A stretch of 64,000 nt of DNA. Source: Streptomyces ortus (GTDB lineage: Bacteria; Actinomycetota; Actinomycetes; Streptomycetales; Streptomycetaceae). A program made the translations under genes and the position numbers. The stretch covers positions 632,361-696,360 of the forward strand of contig NZ_JAIFZO010000002.1 of assembly GCF_026341275.1 (NCBI RefSeq). The letters are read 5' to 3'. The notes under the pieces are model-generated. The model was given only the letters and a program-made list of their open reading frames with translations, did not search any database and was not told the DNA's origin. Every line of letters begins with the position of its first letter. The first letter of the stretch is position 1. Below are positions 20,257-28,692 of the stretch, piece by piece.

Positions 20257-20694
20257 TCATTCGAAGTTCAGTGCCATCCACCGGTCGGGCCGGTCCAGCG
20301 CCTTGAACCCGAGCTTCTCGTAGACCCCGTGCGCGTCATGGGTGGCGAGCACCACCCGGCGCAGACCGAGGGGACGCAGGTGGTCGCGGACGGCGGTGAC
20401 CAGGGCGGTGCCGAGCCCCTTGCCCCGCGCGGACCGGTCCACGTACACGTCGCAGAGCCAGGCGAAGGTCGCCCCGTCGGTCACCACGCGCGCGTACGCC
20501 GCCTGGTCGCCCGAACCCGTCTCGTACGCACCGAAGTTGAGCGATCCGGCCATCGCGCTCTCCTGCTTCTCCCGCGGCCGGCCGAGCGCCCAGTACGCGT
20601 CGTCGGCGAGCCAGCGGTGGACCCGACCGACGTCGATGCGCGCGGGGTCGGTGGAGATCTCGTAGCCCTCGGGCGGGCCGGGTGTGTCGGTCAT
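20257..20694 (-). CDS. GNAT-family acetyltransferase
   Basis: This 145-residue acetyl-CoA-dependent N-acetyltransferase has the acetyl-CoA loop RSARGKGLGTALV and the motif B block HDAHGVYEKLGF. Its ATG overlaps the stop of the MocR-type regulator gene by four bases, so the two are co-expressed. The substrate is unknown. Confidence 0.88.
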   Translation of the reverse strand: MTDTPGPPEGYEISTDPARIDVGRVHRWLADDAYWALGRPREKQESAMAGSLNFGAYETGSGDQAAYARVVTDGATFAWLCDVYVDRSARGKGLGTALVTAVRDHLRPLGLRRVVLATHDAHGVYEKLGFKALDRPDRWMALNFE

Positions 20695-22190
20695 GGCGCG
20701 AGATTCGCAGGCCGGGTCGGAGCTGTCGAGCCGGTTTCGGCGCAGGCCGTGCGCAGTCGCCGGACCCCCTCGGTGATCTCGGCGGTGCTCGCGACCGCCG
20801 CGAAGCTGAGGCGCAGGTGGGCCGCCGGAGGTTCGGCGCTGAAGTAGGGGCGGCCAGGGGTGACGGCCACCCCCGCGCGCAGGGCGGCGGACAGCAGCGC
20901 CGCTTCTCCCCCGGAGCCGAAGGCCTGGGAGGTACCCCCGGTGCCGTCGGGCAGGCGCAGCCACAAGTGGTAGCCGCCGGACGGGATGTGCGGCAGGGCC
21001 AGTTCGGGCAGCCGCAGGCGCAGTGCGGCGACCATGGCGTCCCGCCGGACGCGCAGTTCGGCCGAGACGGCCCGCAGATGGCGGGGCCAGGCGGGCGAGC
21101 CGACGAGTTCCAGGGCCGCCTCCTGGAGCGGTCGCGGTACGAAGAAGGTGTCGACGACCTGGATGGCCCGCAGCCGTTCCAGTACGGGGCCGCGGGCGGC
21201 CAGCGCGCTCACCCGGAAGCTCGGCGAGGTGGCCTTGGTCAGCGAGCAGACGTGCACGACCACGCCGTCGGGATCGTCCGAGGCCAGCGGACGCGGCAGC
21301 GGCCCCGCGTCCTCGTGCACGAGCCGGCGTACGAAGTCGTCCTCGATGACGAACGCGCCAGCCTCGCGGGCGATCCGCAGCACCTCGCCGCGCCGCTCGG
21401 GGGCGAGCACCGCGCCGGTCGGGTTCTGGAACAGCGGCTGGCAGACGAAGACGCGGGCGCCGGTGGCCCGGAAGGCGTCGGCGAGGAGCGCCGGCTTCAC
21501 CCCGTCCCGGTCCACCGGCACGGGCACGGGCCGCAGCCCGGCCGCGCGGGCGATCGCCAGCATGCCGGGGTACGTGGGCGACTCGACGAGGACCGGGGCG
21601 CCGGGCGGGGCGAGGGCGCGCAGCGCGGTGGTCAGCGCGGACTGGCCGCCGGCCGTGATGAGTACCTCGGCGGCGGTGATGGCGCCGCCGATGCCCCGCG
21701 CGAACCATTCGCGCAGTTCGGGCAGCCCGTCCACCGGCGGGCGCGCCCAGACGCCCGGGCGGCGGCCCGCCCGGGACAGCGCCGCGGCCATCGCCCGTTC
21801 CGGCTGGAGCGAGGGGTGCAGATAGCCGCCGTTGAACTCGATGACTCCGGGCGGCGGCGCGGCCAGTGAGACGAGCACGCCCGAGGCGTCCACCGTGCGG
21901 GGTACGAGGTCGGTCGTGGCGTCCGCGCTGAGGGCGACCTCCTGCCAGGAGGTGTCCCCGACGGCGGGACCGGCGGCGCGCGGCTCGGCCCGGAACGCCC
22001 CCGCTCCGGGCCGGGTGACCACCAGCCCCTCGGCGGAGAGCTGGGCCAGCGCCCGGGACACGGTCACGGGACTCACCCGGAACCGGTCGACGAGGACGCG
22101 ACTCGACGGCAGCTTTCCACCGGGAGAGTAGCGGTGCAGCTCATCCCGCAACCGCTCGGCCAGTTCAGCGACGCTGCTACGCTCATGCAT
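20691..22190 (-). CDS. MocR-type GntR/aminotransferase regulator
   Basis: This 499-residue PLP-dependent transcription factor has an N-terminal GntR winged helix (LPSSRVLVDRFRVSPVTVSR) and a class I aminotransferase-like domain. The conserved Schiff-base lysine lies in SLTKATSPSFRVSAL, with the Asn/Asp site motif FQNPTG. The ATG 22190 lies eight bases after a TATTCT-like -10 on the minus strand, with no Shine-Dalgarno, so a leaderless mRNA is likely. It is back to back with an EamA exporter gene, a common MocR pairing, and probably controls it in response to PLP or an amino acid. Confidence 0.9.
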   Translation of the reverse strand: MHERSSVAELAERLRDELHRYSPGGKLPSSRVLVDRFRVSPVTVSRALAQLSAEGLVVTRPGAGAFRAEPRAAGPAVGDTSWQEVALSADATTDLVPRTVDASGVLVSLAAPPPGVIEFNGGYLHPSLQPERAMAAALSRAGRRPGVWARPPVDGLPELREWFARGIGGAITAAEVLITAGGQSALTTALRALAPPGAPVLVESPTYPGMLAIARAAGLRPVPVPVDRDGVKPALLADAFRATGARVFVCQPLFQNPTGAVLAPERRGEVLRIAREAGAFVIEDDFVRRLVHEDAGPLPRPLASDDPDGVVVHVCSLTKATSPSFRVSALAARGPVLERLRAIQVVDTFFVPRPLQEAALELVGSPAWPRHLRAVSAELRVRRDAMVAALRLRLPELALPHIPSGGYHLWLRLPDGTGGTSQAFGSGGEAALLSAALRAGVAVTPGRPYFSAEPPAAHLRLSFAAVASTAEITEGVRRLRTACAETGSTAPTRPANLAP

Positions 22191-22205
22191 GAGAGCAGAG
22201 AATAG
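22178..22205. promoter_or_regulatory. Overlapping divergent start codons inside a palindrome
   Basis: CTCATGCATGAG (22182-22193) is a perfect palindrome. It contains the minus-strand MocR ATG (22190-22188) and the possible plus-strand EamA ATG (22189-22191). On plus, TACGCT at 22178-22183 sits five bases before the ATG. On minus, TATTCT sits eight bases before its ATG. Confidence 0.5.
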
Positions 22206-23214
22206 CGCTACCGCACGGACCTCGATAGCGGTGCCCGGCGCACCCCGTGCGGCCGACCGGCCCGGCGGCACTCCCGGCGGCACTCCCGGCGGCTTCTCCG
22301 GCGCCACTCCCGGCGGCTCCTCCAGAGACGGGGACGTCCGGGGCTCCGGTCGGCCGGATCCTCGTACCGGGACCCTCCTGGCCGCGCTCGGGGTCGTCGC
22401 CTTCTCCCTCACCTTCCCCGCCACCGCGTGGGGCCTGGAGGGCTTCGGCCCCTGGTCGCTCGTGGCGGTGCGGAGCGTCCTGGCCGCGATCGTGGCGGGC
22501 GGCTGTCTGCTCGCCCTGCGCGTCCCGCCGCCCGGCCGCCGCCACTGGGCGGGGCTCGCCGTCGTCGCCGCCGGAGTCGTGCTCGGCTTCCCGATGCTCA
22601 CCACGCTCGCCCTGGAGACGTCGACCACCGCGCACGCCGCGGTCGTCGTCGGTCTGCTCCCCCTGACGACCGCCCTGTTGTCGGCGCTGCGCGTCGGCAC
22701 CCGGCCCTCCCGCACGTTCTGGGCGGCGGCGTCCGCGGGCGCCGCCGTGGTCATCGCGTTCACCGTGCAGCAGAGCGGCGGCGCCCTGAGCAGCGCGGAC
22801 GCCTACCTCTTCGGCGCCCTTTTGATCTGCGCGGCGGGTTACACGGAGGGCGGCAGGCTGGCCCGGGTGATGCCGGGCTGGCAGGTCATCGGCTGGGCGC
22901 TGGTCCTGTGCCTGCCGCTCACGGTGCCGGTGGCCGCGGTCGCCCTGTCCTACGAGCCCGTGGAGCTGACCGCGCACAGCGTCACCGGGCTGCTGTGGGT
23001 CGCGGTGGGCTCGCAGTTCCTCGGCCTGGTCGTCTGGTACCGCGGGATGGCCGCGATCGGCATACCGAAGGCCAGCCAGCTGCAGCTCGCGCAGCCGCTG
23101 CTCACCCTGGTGTGGTCGGTGCTGCTGCTGGGCGAGCAGCTGACCCCGGCCGCCCCGCTGACGGCCGCCGCCGTCCTCGTCTGCATCGCCGTCACACAAC
23201 GGGCCCGGGGCTGA
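22189..23214 (+). CDS. EamA/DMT-family transporter
   Basis: This is a ten-helix drug/metabolite exporter of the inner membrane. From ATG 22189 it has 341 residues. The first 55 or so are a Gly/Pro linker-like tail made partly of a repeated GGCGGCACTCCC unit, after which two five-helix EamA repeats begin at TLLAALGVVAFSLTFPATAW. A later GTG start is possible, and the tail may not be translated. The pairing with a MocR regulator suggests export of an amino acid or amine. Confidence 0.85.
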   Translation: MRAENSATARTSIAVPGAPRAADRPGGTPGGTPGGFSGATPGGSSRDGDVRGSGRPDPRTGTLLAALGVVAFSLTFPATAWGLEGFGPWSLVAVRSVLAAIVAGGCLLALRVPPPGRRHWAGLAVVAAGVVLGFPMLTTLALETSTTAHAAVVVGLLPLTTALLSALRVGTRPSRTFWAAASAGAAVVIAFTVQQSGGALSSADAYLFGALLICAAGYTEGGRLARVMPGWQVIGWALVLCLPLTVPVAAVALSYEPVELTAHSVTGLLWVAVGSQFLGLVVWYRGMAAIGIPKASQLQLAQPLLTLVWSVLLLGEQLTPAAPLTAAAVLVCIAVTQRARG

Positions 23215-23306
23215 CCGGTTCGTCCGGCCCGTCCCCAACTCGCGCCACCCGCCGTACACTTGCGGTCACGAATCGCCACTCCCGTGCGAACGAGGAGGCC
23301 CTCCAG

Positions 23307-23504
23307 ATGCAGGCAACCGTAGGCGACCAGCTGCTGGTGCACGGCAGGATCGTCGGGCAGCACGACCGGGTCGCGGAGGTCATCGAAGTGCTCGGACAGC
23401 AGGGAAGTCCCCCGTACCGGGTCCGCTTCGAGGACGGTCACGAGACCCTGATGTCTCCCGGCCCCGACTGCGTGGTCCAGCACCACGAGGACACCCCCCG
23501 GTGA
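23307..23504 (+). CDS. DUF1918 small protein
   Basis: This 65-residue protein has the DUF1918 pattern: VGDQLLVHGRIVGQHDRVAEV, then PPYRVRFEDGHETLMSPGPD. The fold is a small SH3-like barrel. GAGGAGG lies nine bases before the ATG. Members are common in actinomycetes and of unknown role, though nucleic-acid binding is often guessed. It ends one base before the convergent glycosidase stop. Confidence 0.85.
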   Translation: MQATVGDQLLVHGRIVGQHDRVAEVIEVLGQQGSPPYRVRFEDGHETLMSPGPDCVVQHHEDTPR

Positions 23505-23505
23505 A

Positions 23506-24801
23506 TCAGCGTGAGGGTTTCGCCGGCTGCCGGTAGTGGTCGGCGACCACCCTCGCCATGGCTCCGATCCGGTCGGCGGCCACCTCCTTGGCCGAGAAGA
23601 AGACGTGCCCGCCCACCTGCGGGTGGTCCGCGGCGAGAGTGAGATGCGCGGACAGCTCGGCCGGGTCCTGCCAGGCCGCGGGCTGCGCGGGATCACCGGC
23701 CTTGTAGAGCGCCTCACCCACGTACAGCTTCGTTCTGCTGCCCTGCGCGACCTGCGACCACCAGGGGACGAGCTTCGCGTAGTCGGCCGCGGCGAAGCCG
23801 ATGTTCCAGTACAGCTGCGGGCAGATGTAGTCGATCCAGTTCTCCCGGACCCATTTCCTGGTGTCCGCGTGCAGGTCGTCGTACGTCTGCACGCCGGCCC
23901 GGGTGTCCGAGCCCAGCGGGTCGGTCGCGGCGTTGCGCCACACCCCGAAGGGGCTGATCCCGAACCGCGTGCCGGGCCGTACCTTCCTGATCCGGGCGGC
24001 CGTCTCCAGCACCAGCCGGTCGATGTTGTCGCGCCGCCAGGCGGCCCGGTCGGGGAACTGCCCGCCGTGCGCGGCGTACGCGGCGTCGTCGTCGAAGACC
24101 TGGCCGGCGACCGGGTACGGATAGAAGTAGTCGTCCCAGTGGACGGCGTCCACGGCGTACTTGCGCACCGCGTCCAGCATCGCGTCCTGCACGAAGGCGC
24201 GGACCTCGGGCAGACCGGGGTTGTAGTAGAGCTTCCCGCCGTAGGGCACGATCCAGTCGGGGTGCACGCGGGCCGGGTGCGAGGCGACGAGCCGCGTCGG
24301 GTCGGTGTGGTTGGCGACGCGGTACGGATTGAACCAGGCGTGCAGTTCGAGCCCGCGCGCATGGGCCTCCGTGACGGCGGTGCCCAGGGGGTCCCAGCCG
24401 GGGTCCTTGCCCTGGACGCCGGTCAGGTACTGCGCCCAGGGCTCGAAGGGCGAATCCCACAGGGCGTCGGCGGTGGGGCGGACCTGGAAGATCACGGCGT
24501 TCAGCCGGCGCTCCACCGCCGTGTCGAGGTGTGCGAGCAGTTCGGCGCGCTGCTCGGCCGCGGTCAGGCCCGTCTTCGAGGGCCAGTCGCGGTTCGCCAC
24601 GGTCGCCAGCCACATGCCGCGCAGCGCGCCGGCGGGGTCGCGGCGCCGGTGCCGGCGGCCACCGTGACCGTGACCGCCTCTGCCTCCGCCGCCGCCCGCT
24701 CCCGCGGACAGTTCGGCCGCCACGGCCACTCCCGCCGTGACGAGTCCCGACAGTCCGGCCGCCGCGGTCATCGCGAATCCCCGTCGTGACATACGCCCCA
24801 T
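23506..24801 (-). CDS. GHL10-type glycoside hydrolase, exported by the Tat route
   Basis: This 431-residue secreted protein of the GHL10/DUF187 glycosidase-like family has an N-terminal twin-arginine signal (SRRGFAMTAAAGLSG). After a Gly/His/Arg-rich linker of about 30 residues comes a TIM barrel beginning GMWLATVANRDWPSK. Conserved acidic blocks are VDAVHWDDYFYPYP and the later ICPQLYWNIGF. Family members act on cell-wall or surface glycans. The ATG 24801 has GGGG six bases upstream; ATG 24792 gives the same signal peptide. Confidence 0.88.
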   Translation of the reverse strand: MGRMSRRGFAMTAAAGLSGLVTAGVAVAAELSAGAGGGGGRGGHGHGGRRHRRRDPAGALRGMWLATVANRDWPSKTGLTAAEQRAELLAHLDTAVERRLNAVIFQVRPTADALWDSPFEPWAQYLTGVQGKDPGWDPLGTAVTEAHARGLELHAWFNPYRVANHTDPTRLVASHPARVHPDWIVPYGGKLYYNPGLPEVRAFVQDAMLDAVRKYAVDAVHWDDYFYPYPVAGQVFDDDAAYAAHGGQFPDRAAWRRDNIDRLVLETAARIRKVRPGTRFGISPFGVWRNAATDPLGSDTRAGVQTYDDLHADTRKWVRENWIDYICPQLYWNIGFAAADYAKLVPWWSQVAQGSRTKLYVGEALYKAGDPAQPAAWQDPAELSAHLTLAADHPQVGGHVFFSAKEVAADRIGAMARVVADHYRQPAKPSR

Positions 24802-24985
24802 GCCGCACCCCAAAAGCAGTGGGTCCGCCCGGTCACGGACCGTCTACCTCGCACAGCATGCCCGACCCGGCCCGCCGTACGGGGACAGATCCGGAGTAAC
24901 GTGCGTGGCGTCGGCGGGTACCGGACAACGGACACCCGCCGGTCCCATGCCAGTGAGAGCGGACAGTGAGAGCGAAAGGGACGAT

Positions 24986-25846
24986 GTGACCGACATCGAA
25001 CGCGTCGGAGTGGTGGGCTGCGGCCAGATGGGAGCGGGCATCGCCGAGGTGTGCGCCCGCGCCGGCCTGGATGTGAAGGTCGCCGAGACCACTGGTGAGG
25101 CGTTGGAGATTGGCCGGACCCGGCTCTACAACTCGCTCTCCAAGGCCGCCGAGCGCGGCAAGATCTCCGAGGAGGAGCGGGACGCCACCCAGGCGCGGCT
25201 CTCCTTCACGACCGACCTCGGCGAGTTCTCGGACCGCGATCTGGTGATCGAGGCGGTCGTCGAGAACGAGCAGGTGAAGACGGAGATCTTCCAGGTCCTT
25301 GACCAGGTGGTGGTACGGCAGGACGCGATCCTCGCCTCGAACACCTCCTCCATCCCGCTGGTGAAGCTCGCCGTCGCGACCTCGCGCCCCGACCAGGTCA
25401 TCGGCATCCACTTCTTCAACCCGGCCCCGGTACAGAAGCTCGTCGAGCTGATCCCGGCGCTGACCACCTCCGAGGGCACCATCAGCCGGGCGCAGTCCCT
25501 GGTGGAGAAGATCCTCGGCAAGCACGCGATCCGCGCGCAGGACCGCTCGGGCTTCGTGGTCAACGCGCTGCTGATCCCTTATCTGCTCTCCGCGATCCGG
25601 ATGTTCGAGTCCGGCATGGCGAGCCGTGAGGACATCGACAACGGCATGGAGCTGGGGTGTGCCCATCCGATGGGTCCGCTCAAGCTGTCCGACCTGATCG
25701 GGCTCGACACGGTGGCCTCCGTCGCGTACTCCATGTACGAGGAGTACAAGGAGCCGCTGTACGCCGCTCCCCCGCTGCTCCAGCGCATGGTCGACGCGGG
25801 CCGGCTGGGGCGGAAGTCGGGCTCCGGGTTCTACACGTACCCGTAG
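24986..25846 (+). CDS. 3-hydroxybutyryl-CoA dehydrogenase
   Basis: This 286-residue NAD(P)-dependent 3-hydroxyacyl-CoA dehydrogenase has a Rossmann motif GVVGCGQMGAGIAEVCARAG, the CoA/active-site block SNTSSIPLVKLA, the catalytic His in GIHFFNPAPVQKLVE, and the C-terminal helical domain SGFVVNALLIPYLLSAIRMF. The start is GTG 24986 with AAAGGG upstream. It serves butyryl-CoA or polyhydroxybutyrate metabolism. It is followed by a strong hairpin at 25860-25893. Confidence 0.94.
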   Translation: MTDIERVGVVGCGQMGAGIAEVCARAGLDVKVAETTGEALEIGRTRLYNSLSKAAERGKISEEERDATQARLSFTTDLGEFSDRDLVIEAVVENEQVKTEIFQVLDQVVVRQDAILASNTSSIPLVKLAVATSRPDQVIGIHFFNPAPVQKLVELIPALTTSEGTISRAQSLVEKILGKHAIRAQDRSGFVVNALLIPYLLSAIRMFESGMASREDIDNGMELGCAHPMGPLKLSDLIGLDTVASVAYSMYEEYKEPLYAAPPLLQRMVDAGRLGRKSGSGFYTYP

Positions 25847-25859
25847 GCGCGTGGACTTC

Positions 25860-25893
25860 GCGGGCCCGGCTCTCTTCGGAGCGCCGGGCCCGC
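25860..25893 (+). terminator. Hairpin terminator after 3-hydroxybutyryl-CoA dehydrogenase
   Basis: GCGGGCCCGG and CCGGGCCCGC form a perfect 10-bp stem around a 14-nt loop, 13 bp past the stop. There is no T-run, as is usual for Streptomyces terminators. Confidence 0.75.
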
Positions 25894-26023
25894 CGCATTC
25901 ACACACCGTGTGCGCTCCGGGCCCGCATATGCCCCTCGCACACGCTCCCCACGCACCCACCAGGCCTGTTGACTTTCCGTGCAACACGTCAGGGATGTGA
26001 CGACTACGGAAAGGAGCGGACAC

Positions 26024-26281
26024 GTGACCGCCGACCCGGAGCATCCCGTGGTCCGAGGAGAAGTCGCGGAGTTACGCCGCCGTCTCGATGTGGCCCATGC
26101 CACCGTCGAGGGGTGCATGACTCTGCTCAGTCATCGCGCCGAACAGACCGCCAAGGAGCTCGACGACCTGAGTAGCCGGGTCATCGCGCTGGAGCACACC
26201 CGCTGGCCGCTGCGCGCGGTCGCGGTCGTCACGGCGGTGGGCGCGCTGGCCGTGGCGGTCTGGCAGGCTCTGGGCCGTTGA
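26024..26281 (+). CDS. Small tail-anchored coiled-coil membrane protein
   Basis: The predicted protein has 85 residues. It has a charged helical N-terminal part with heptad-like Leu spacing (VRGEVAELRRRLDVAHATVEG, then QTAKELDDLSSRVIALE) and a single C-terminal membrane helix (AVAVVTAVGALAVAVWQAL). AAGGAG lies eight bases before GTG 26024. The family is not recognised. The arrangement suggests an oligomer facing the cytoplasm. Confidence 0.75.
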   Translation: MTADPEHPVVRGEVAELRRRLDVAHATVEGCMTLLSHRAEQTAKELDDLSSRVIALEHTRWPLRAVAVVTAVGALAVAVWQALGR

Positions 26282-26302
26282 GCCCGTGGACGCGGTGGGG
26301 GA

Positions 26303-26848
26303 TCAGGGCAAGGCGTCCTGCCCGAGCCTCAGATGGTGCAGGAGGAGCAGCGCGGCAGCCATGTTGGCGGCCGGAACCTCACCACGGGCGACCATGTCGG
26401 GAGCGAGCTTCAGGGGAACCCATTCCCGGCGGTCGGACTCGAAGTCGTCCACAGGATGCCCGATGTACGCGCCTTCGTCGGCCCAGTAGATGTGGTGCCG
26501 GGCGTCGGTGAGCCCGTTCGAGGGCTCGACGCTCATCAGATGGCGCAGAGGTCCCGGCCGCCAGCCGGTCTCCTCCTCCAGTTCGCGGGCCGCCGCGACG
26601 ACGATGTCCTCGCCGTCCTCGACGACCCCCGCGGGAAGCTCCCATCCCCAGCTGTCGGTGATGAAGCGGTGCCGCCACAGCAGCAGCACCTCGTTCGCCT
26701 CGTTCACGACAGTGGCCACGGCGACGGGCCGCAGCCGGATTAAGAAGTGATCGAGATGCCGGCCGTCGGGCAATGCGACATCTGCGAGATTGACGCTGAA
26801 CCAGCGATTTGCGTACACGATTTGTTCGTTCTGTTTCGTCCACTGCAC
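26303..26848 (-). CDS. NUDIX hydrolase
   Basis: This 181-residue NUDIX enzyme is probably of the ADP-ribose pyrophosphatase-like group. The complete Nudix box is visible (GVVEDGEDIVVAAARELEEE, continuing TGW, about residues 74-96), with its Mg-binding REXXEE. The GTG 26848 has AAAGGTGG about ten bases upstream, but that site lies in a hairpin (26854-26879). The first codons are richer in A and T than the surroundings. Confidence 0.9.
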   Translation of the reverse strand: MQWTKQNEQIVYANRWFSVNLADVALPDGRHLDHFLIRLRPVAVATVVNEANEVLLLWRHRFITDSWGWELPAGVVEDGEDIVVAAARELEEETGWRPGPLRHLMSVEPSNGLTDARHHIYWADEGAYIGHPVDDFESDRREWVPLKLAPDMVARGEVPAANMAAALLLLHHLRLGQDALP

Positions 26849-26853
26849 TTTTC

Positions 26854-26879
26854 TGCCACCTTTCGACGGGTAGGTGGCA
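26854..26879 (-). promoter_or_regulatory. Hairpin covering the NUDIX ribosome-binding site
   Basis: TGCCACCT and AGGTGGCA form a perfect 8-bp stem with a 10-nt loop, ending five bases before the GTG start on the minus strand. The 3' arm contains the AGGTGG that would serve as Shine-Dalgarno, so the structure could hide it. It could equally be a DNA operator. Confidence 0.5.
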
Positions 26880-27010
26880 ATATCGCAGCAGGAGTGTCAG
26901 CGCAGCAGGCTCGCAGGGGCCGCTCCCGGCGCAGTGGCGGGCGCGAAGGCACCCGCCAGGAGGGCTCGTGGCCCCCGGGCGGTCGGGACGGCGGACGGTC
27001 GGAGCGGTGT

Positions 27011-28360
27011 CTAGAGCGGCACGCGCAGTGCTCCGTCGATGAGTTCGGCGGCCTCGGAGGTGCCCGCGCAGCCGCTGGCCACCAGGTGTTCGCGTACCGC
27101 CCGCAGTCTGTCGCGCAGCCGCTGGGACTCCATCCCCCGCGCGCGTTCCGCCATTTCGACCGCGGTGACCACCGCTCTGTCGGCGTTGCCCTGGCGCAGT
27201 TCGATCTGGCTCAGCATGGCGAGCCGGTGCACCCTGCCCCGGTCGTGCGCCGGGTTGTCCACCGCCGCCGCCGCGTGCTCCCGCGCGGCCGACAGGTCGC
27301 CGAGGCTCAACAGCGCCTCCGCCACCTGCACGTTGACCAGGCCCGGCTGGACATAGCCGGTCTCGTCCGGCTCGTAGCCGCGCCGGATACGGTCGGCGGC
27401 CTGCTCGGCACGCCGGATGCAGGACAGCGCGCTGCTGCCGTCCCCGAGGTGCGCGTACGCCTTGGCCTGCATCGCGGAGAGGTCCGACGCGAGCGCCGGC
27501 GTGATGTGGCGCCCCGCGGCGCGCAGTGCCGCCTCGGCGAAGGCCACCGCCTGCCGGTGCTCACGCATGAACAGCGCCTGGTTGACGAGGAGCGCGATCA
27601 CGTAGGCGCCGAGTCCCCTGTCCCCGCTGGCCTTCGCGAGCCTGAGCGCCTGGTGGAAGTAGCGCTGGGCGAGCCCGTGCGCGTCGGAGTCGTACGCGCA
27701 GATGCCGGCGATCGCCACCAGGCCGCCGGTGGCGCGGTGGAGCTGCCGCCCCGTGGCGTCGGTGTAGCTGCCGCGCAGGAGCGGCGCGGTCTCGGAGTTG
27801 AGGAATCCGACGATGCGCGTACGGGTCGCGACGCCGCCGGCCTTGCGGTACATCTGCTCGTAGTGGGCGCGGGCGGCGCGCAGCATCTCGATGTCGGACA
27901 TGCGTACGCGGTGGCGTCCGCCGCGGGAGACGTCCACGTCCTCCGGCGGGTTCTCCCACTCCCACACGGGCATCACGGCGGGCGTGCCGGTGACGGCGGG
28001 GGCGCCGAGTATGTGCGGGCGCTGCTGTTCGTCGGAGCGCCACAGCGCGGTGGCCCGCTCGACGAAACCGGAGAGCGTCGTGCCGTGCGGGGTGGCCGGT
28101 TCGCCGGGCACGCCGAGGCCGATGTCGTCGAGCGTGACGGGCCGTTGCAGCCGGGCCGCGAGGACCTCGCAGATCAGGTCGGGCACCTGGCCCCGTGGGC
28201 GCTGCCCCTTCAACCAGCGGGCCACGGCGGTGTGTTCGTAGCGGAGCGCGAGACCGCGCACCCGTCCTGCGTGGTTCACATGAGCCGCGAGTCCCGCGTG
28301 GGAGACACCGGCCTCGTCGAGGATCGCGTCGAGCAGAGTGTTGGGCTGCATGAAGGCCAT
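27011..28360 (-). CDS. TPR-containing regulator, NsdA-like
   Basis: This 449-residue cytoplasmic protein has an N-terminal helix-turn-helix-like segment (AGLAAHVNHAGRVRGLALRY, then HTAVARWLKGQRPRG). A long helical C-terminal half with tetratricopeptide-type repeats follows (LAQRYFHQALRLAKASGD, ALASDLSAMQAKAYAHLGD, LSLGDLSAAREHAAAAV). This resembles the Streptomyces NsdA group of differentiation and antibiotic regulators. ATG 28360 is given, but ATG 28351 has a better spaced GGATGG. A palindrome and a possible -10 lie upstream. Confidence 0.65.
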   Translation of the reverse strand: MAFMQPNTLLDAILDEAGVSHAGLAAHVNHAGRVRGLALRYEHTAVARWLKGQRPRGQVPDLICEVLAARLQRPVTLDDIGLGVPGEPATPHGTTLSGFVERATALWRSDEQQRPHILGAPAVTGTPAVMPVWEWENPPEDVDVSRGGRHRVRMSDIEMLRAARAHYEQMYRKAGGVATRTRIVGFLNSETAPLLRGSYTDATGRQLHRATGGLVAIAGICAYDSDAHGLAQRYFHQALRLAKASGDRGLGAYVIALLVNQALFMREHRQAVAFAEAALRAAGRHITPALASDLSAMQAKAYAHLGDGSSALSCIRRAEQAADRIRRGYEPDETGYVQPGLVNVQVAEALLSLGDLSAAREHAAAAVDNPAHDRGRVHRLAMLSQIELRQGNADRAVVTAVEMAERARGMESQRLRDRLRAVREHLVASGCAGTSEAAELIDGALRVPL

Positions 28361-28692
28361 CCGATGGCTGGGTGCAGACGGTGCTTTTCAACCTAGCGCC
28401 TCTCCCTTCACACGGGGTGTGAACGGAGTGCCCGGATCCGCGCAGTGCACGCGCTGTCGCGGAGAGTGGTGAGCCGCTTGACTGAACTGCCTCGCAAGGG
28501 GCCGGCCGGGCCGCCGGCTCCCCCTCGTACAGCGCGGCGGCCCGGAACCACGCCGTCCGTCCCGCTGCCTGCCCGACACTCCGTGGCGGGCGGACGGCGC
28601 CGTTCCGTTCCACTGGGGTTGTGCCGAGTCACTGAACGGTTGTCTGTCGGATGCGGGTCCGATGTGGCCGGCCGCGCAGTTCCCGGCGTCCC
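28361..28692. other. Intergenic region upstream of TPR regulator
   Basis: This 332-bp region has no convincing gene. It contains a -10-like TAGGTT (28390-28395, minus), the palindrome TTCACAC-GGG-GTGTGAA at 28407-28423, and a degenerate copy of the dispersed repeat at 28674-28693. The rest shows no structure I can name. Confidence 0.5.
28407..28423. promoter_or_regulatory. Palindrome upstream of TPR regulator
   Basis: TTCACAC-GGG-GTGTGAA is a perfect 7-bp-arm inverted repeat that sits between the probable -10 (28390-28395) and the -35 region of the regulator promoter. Autoregulation is plausible. Confidence 0.55.
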
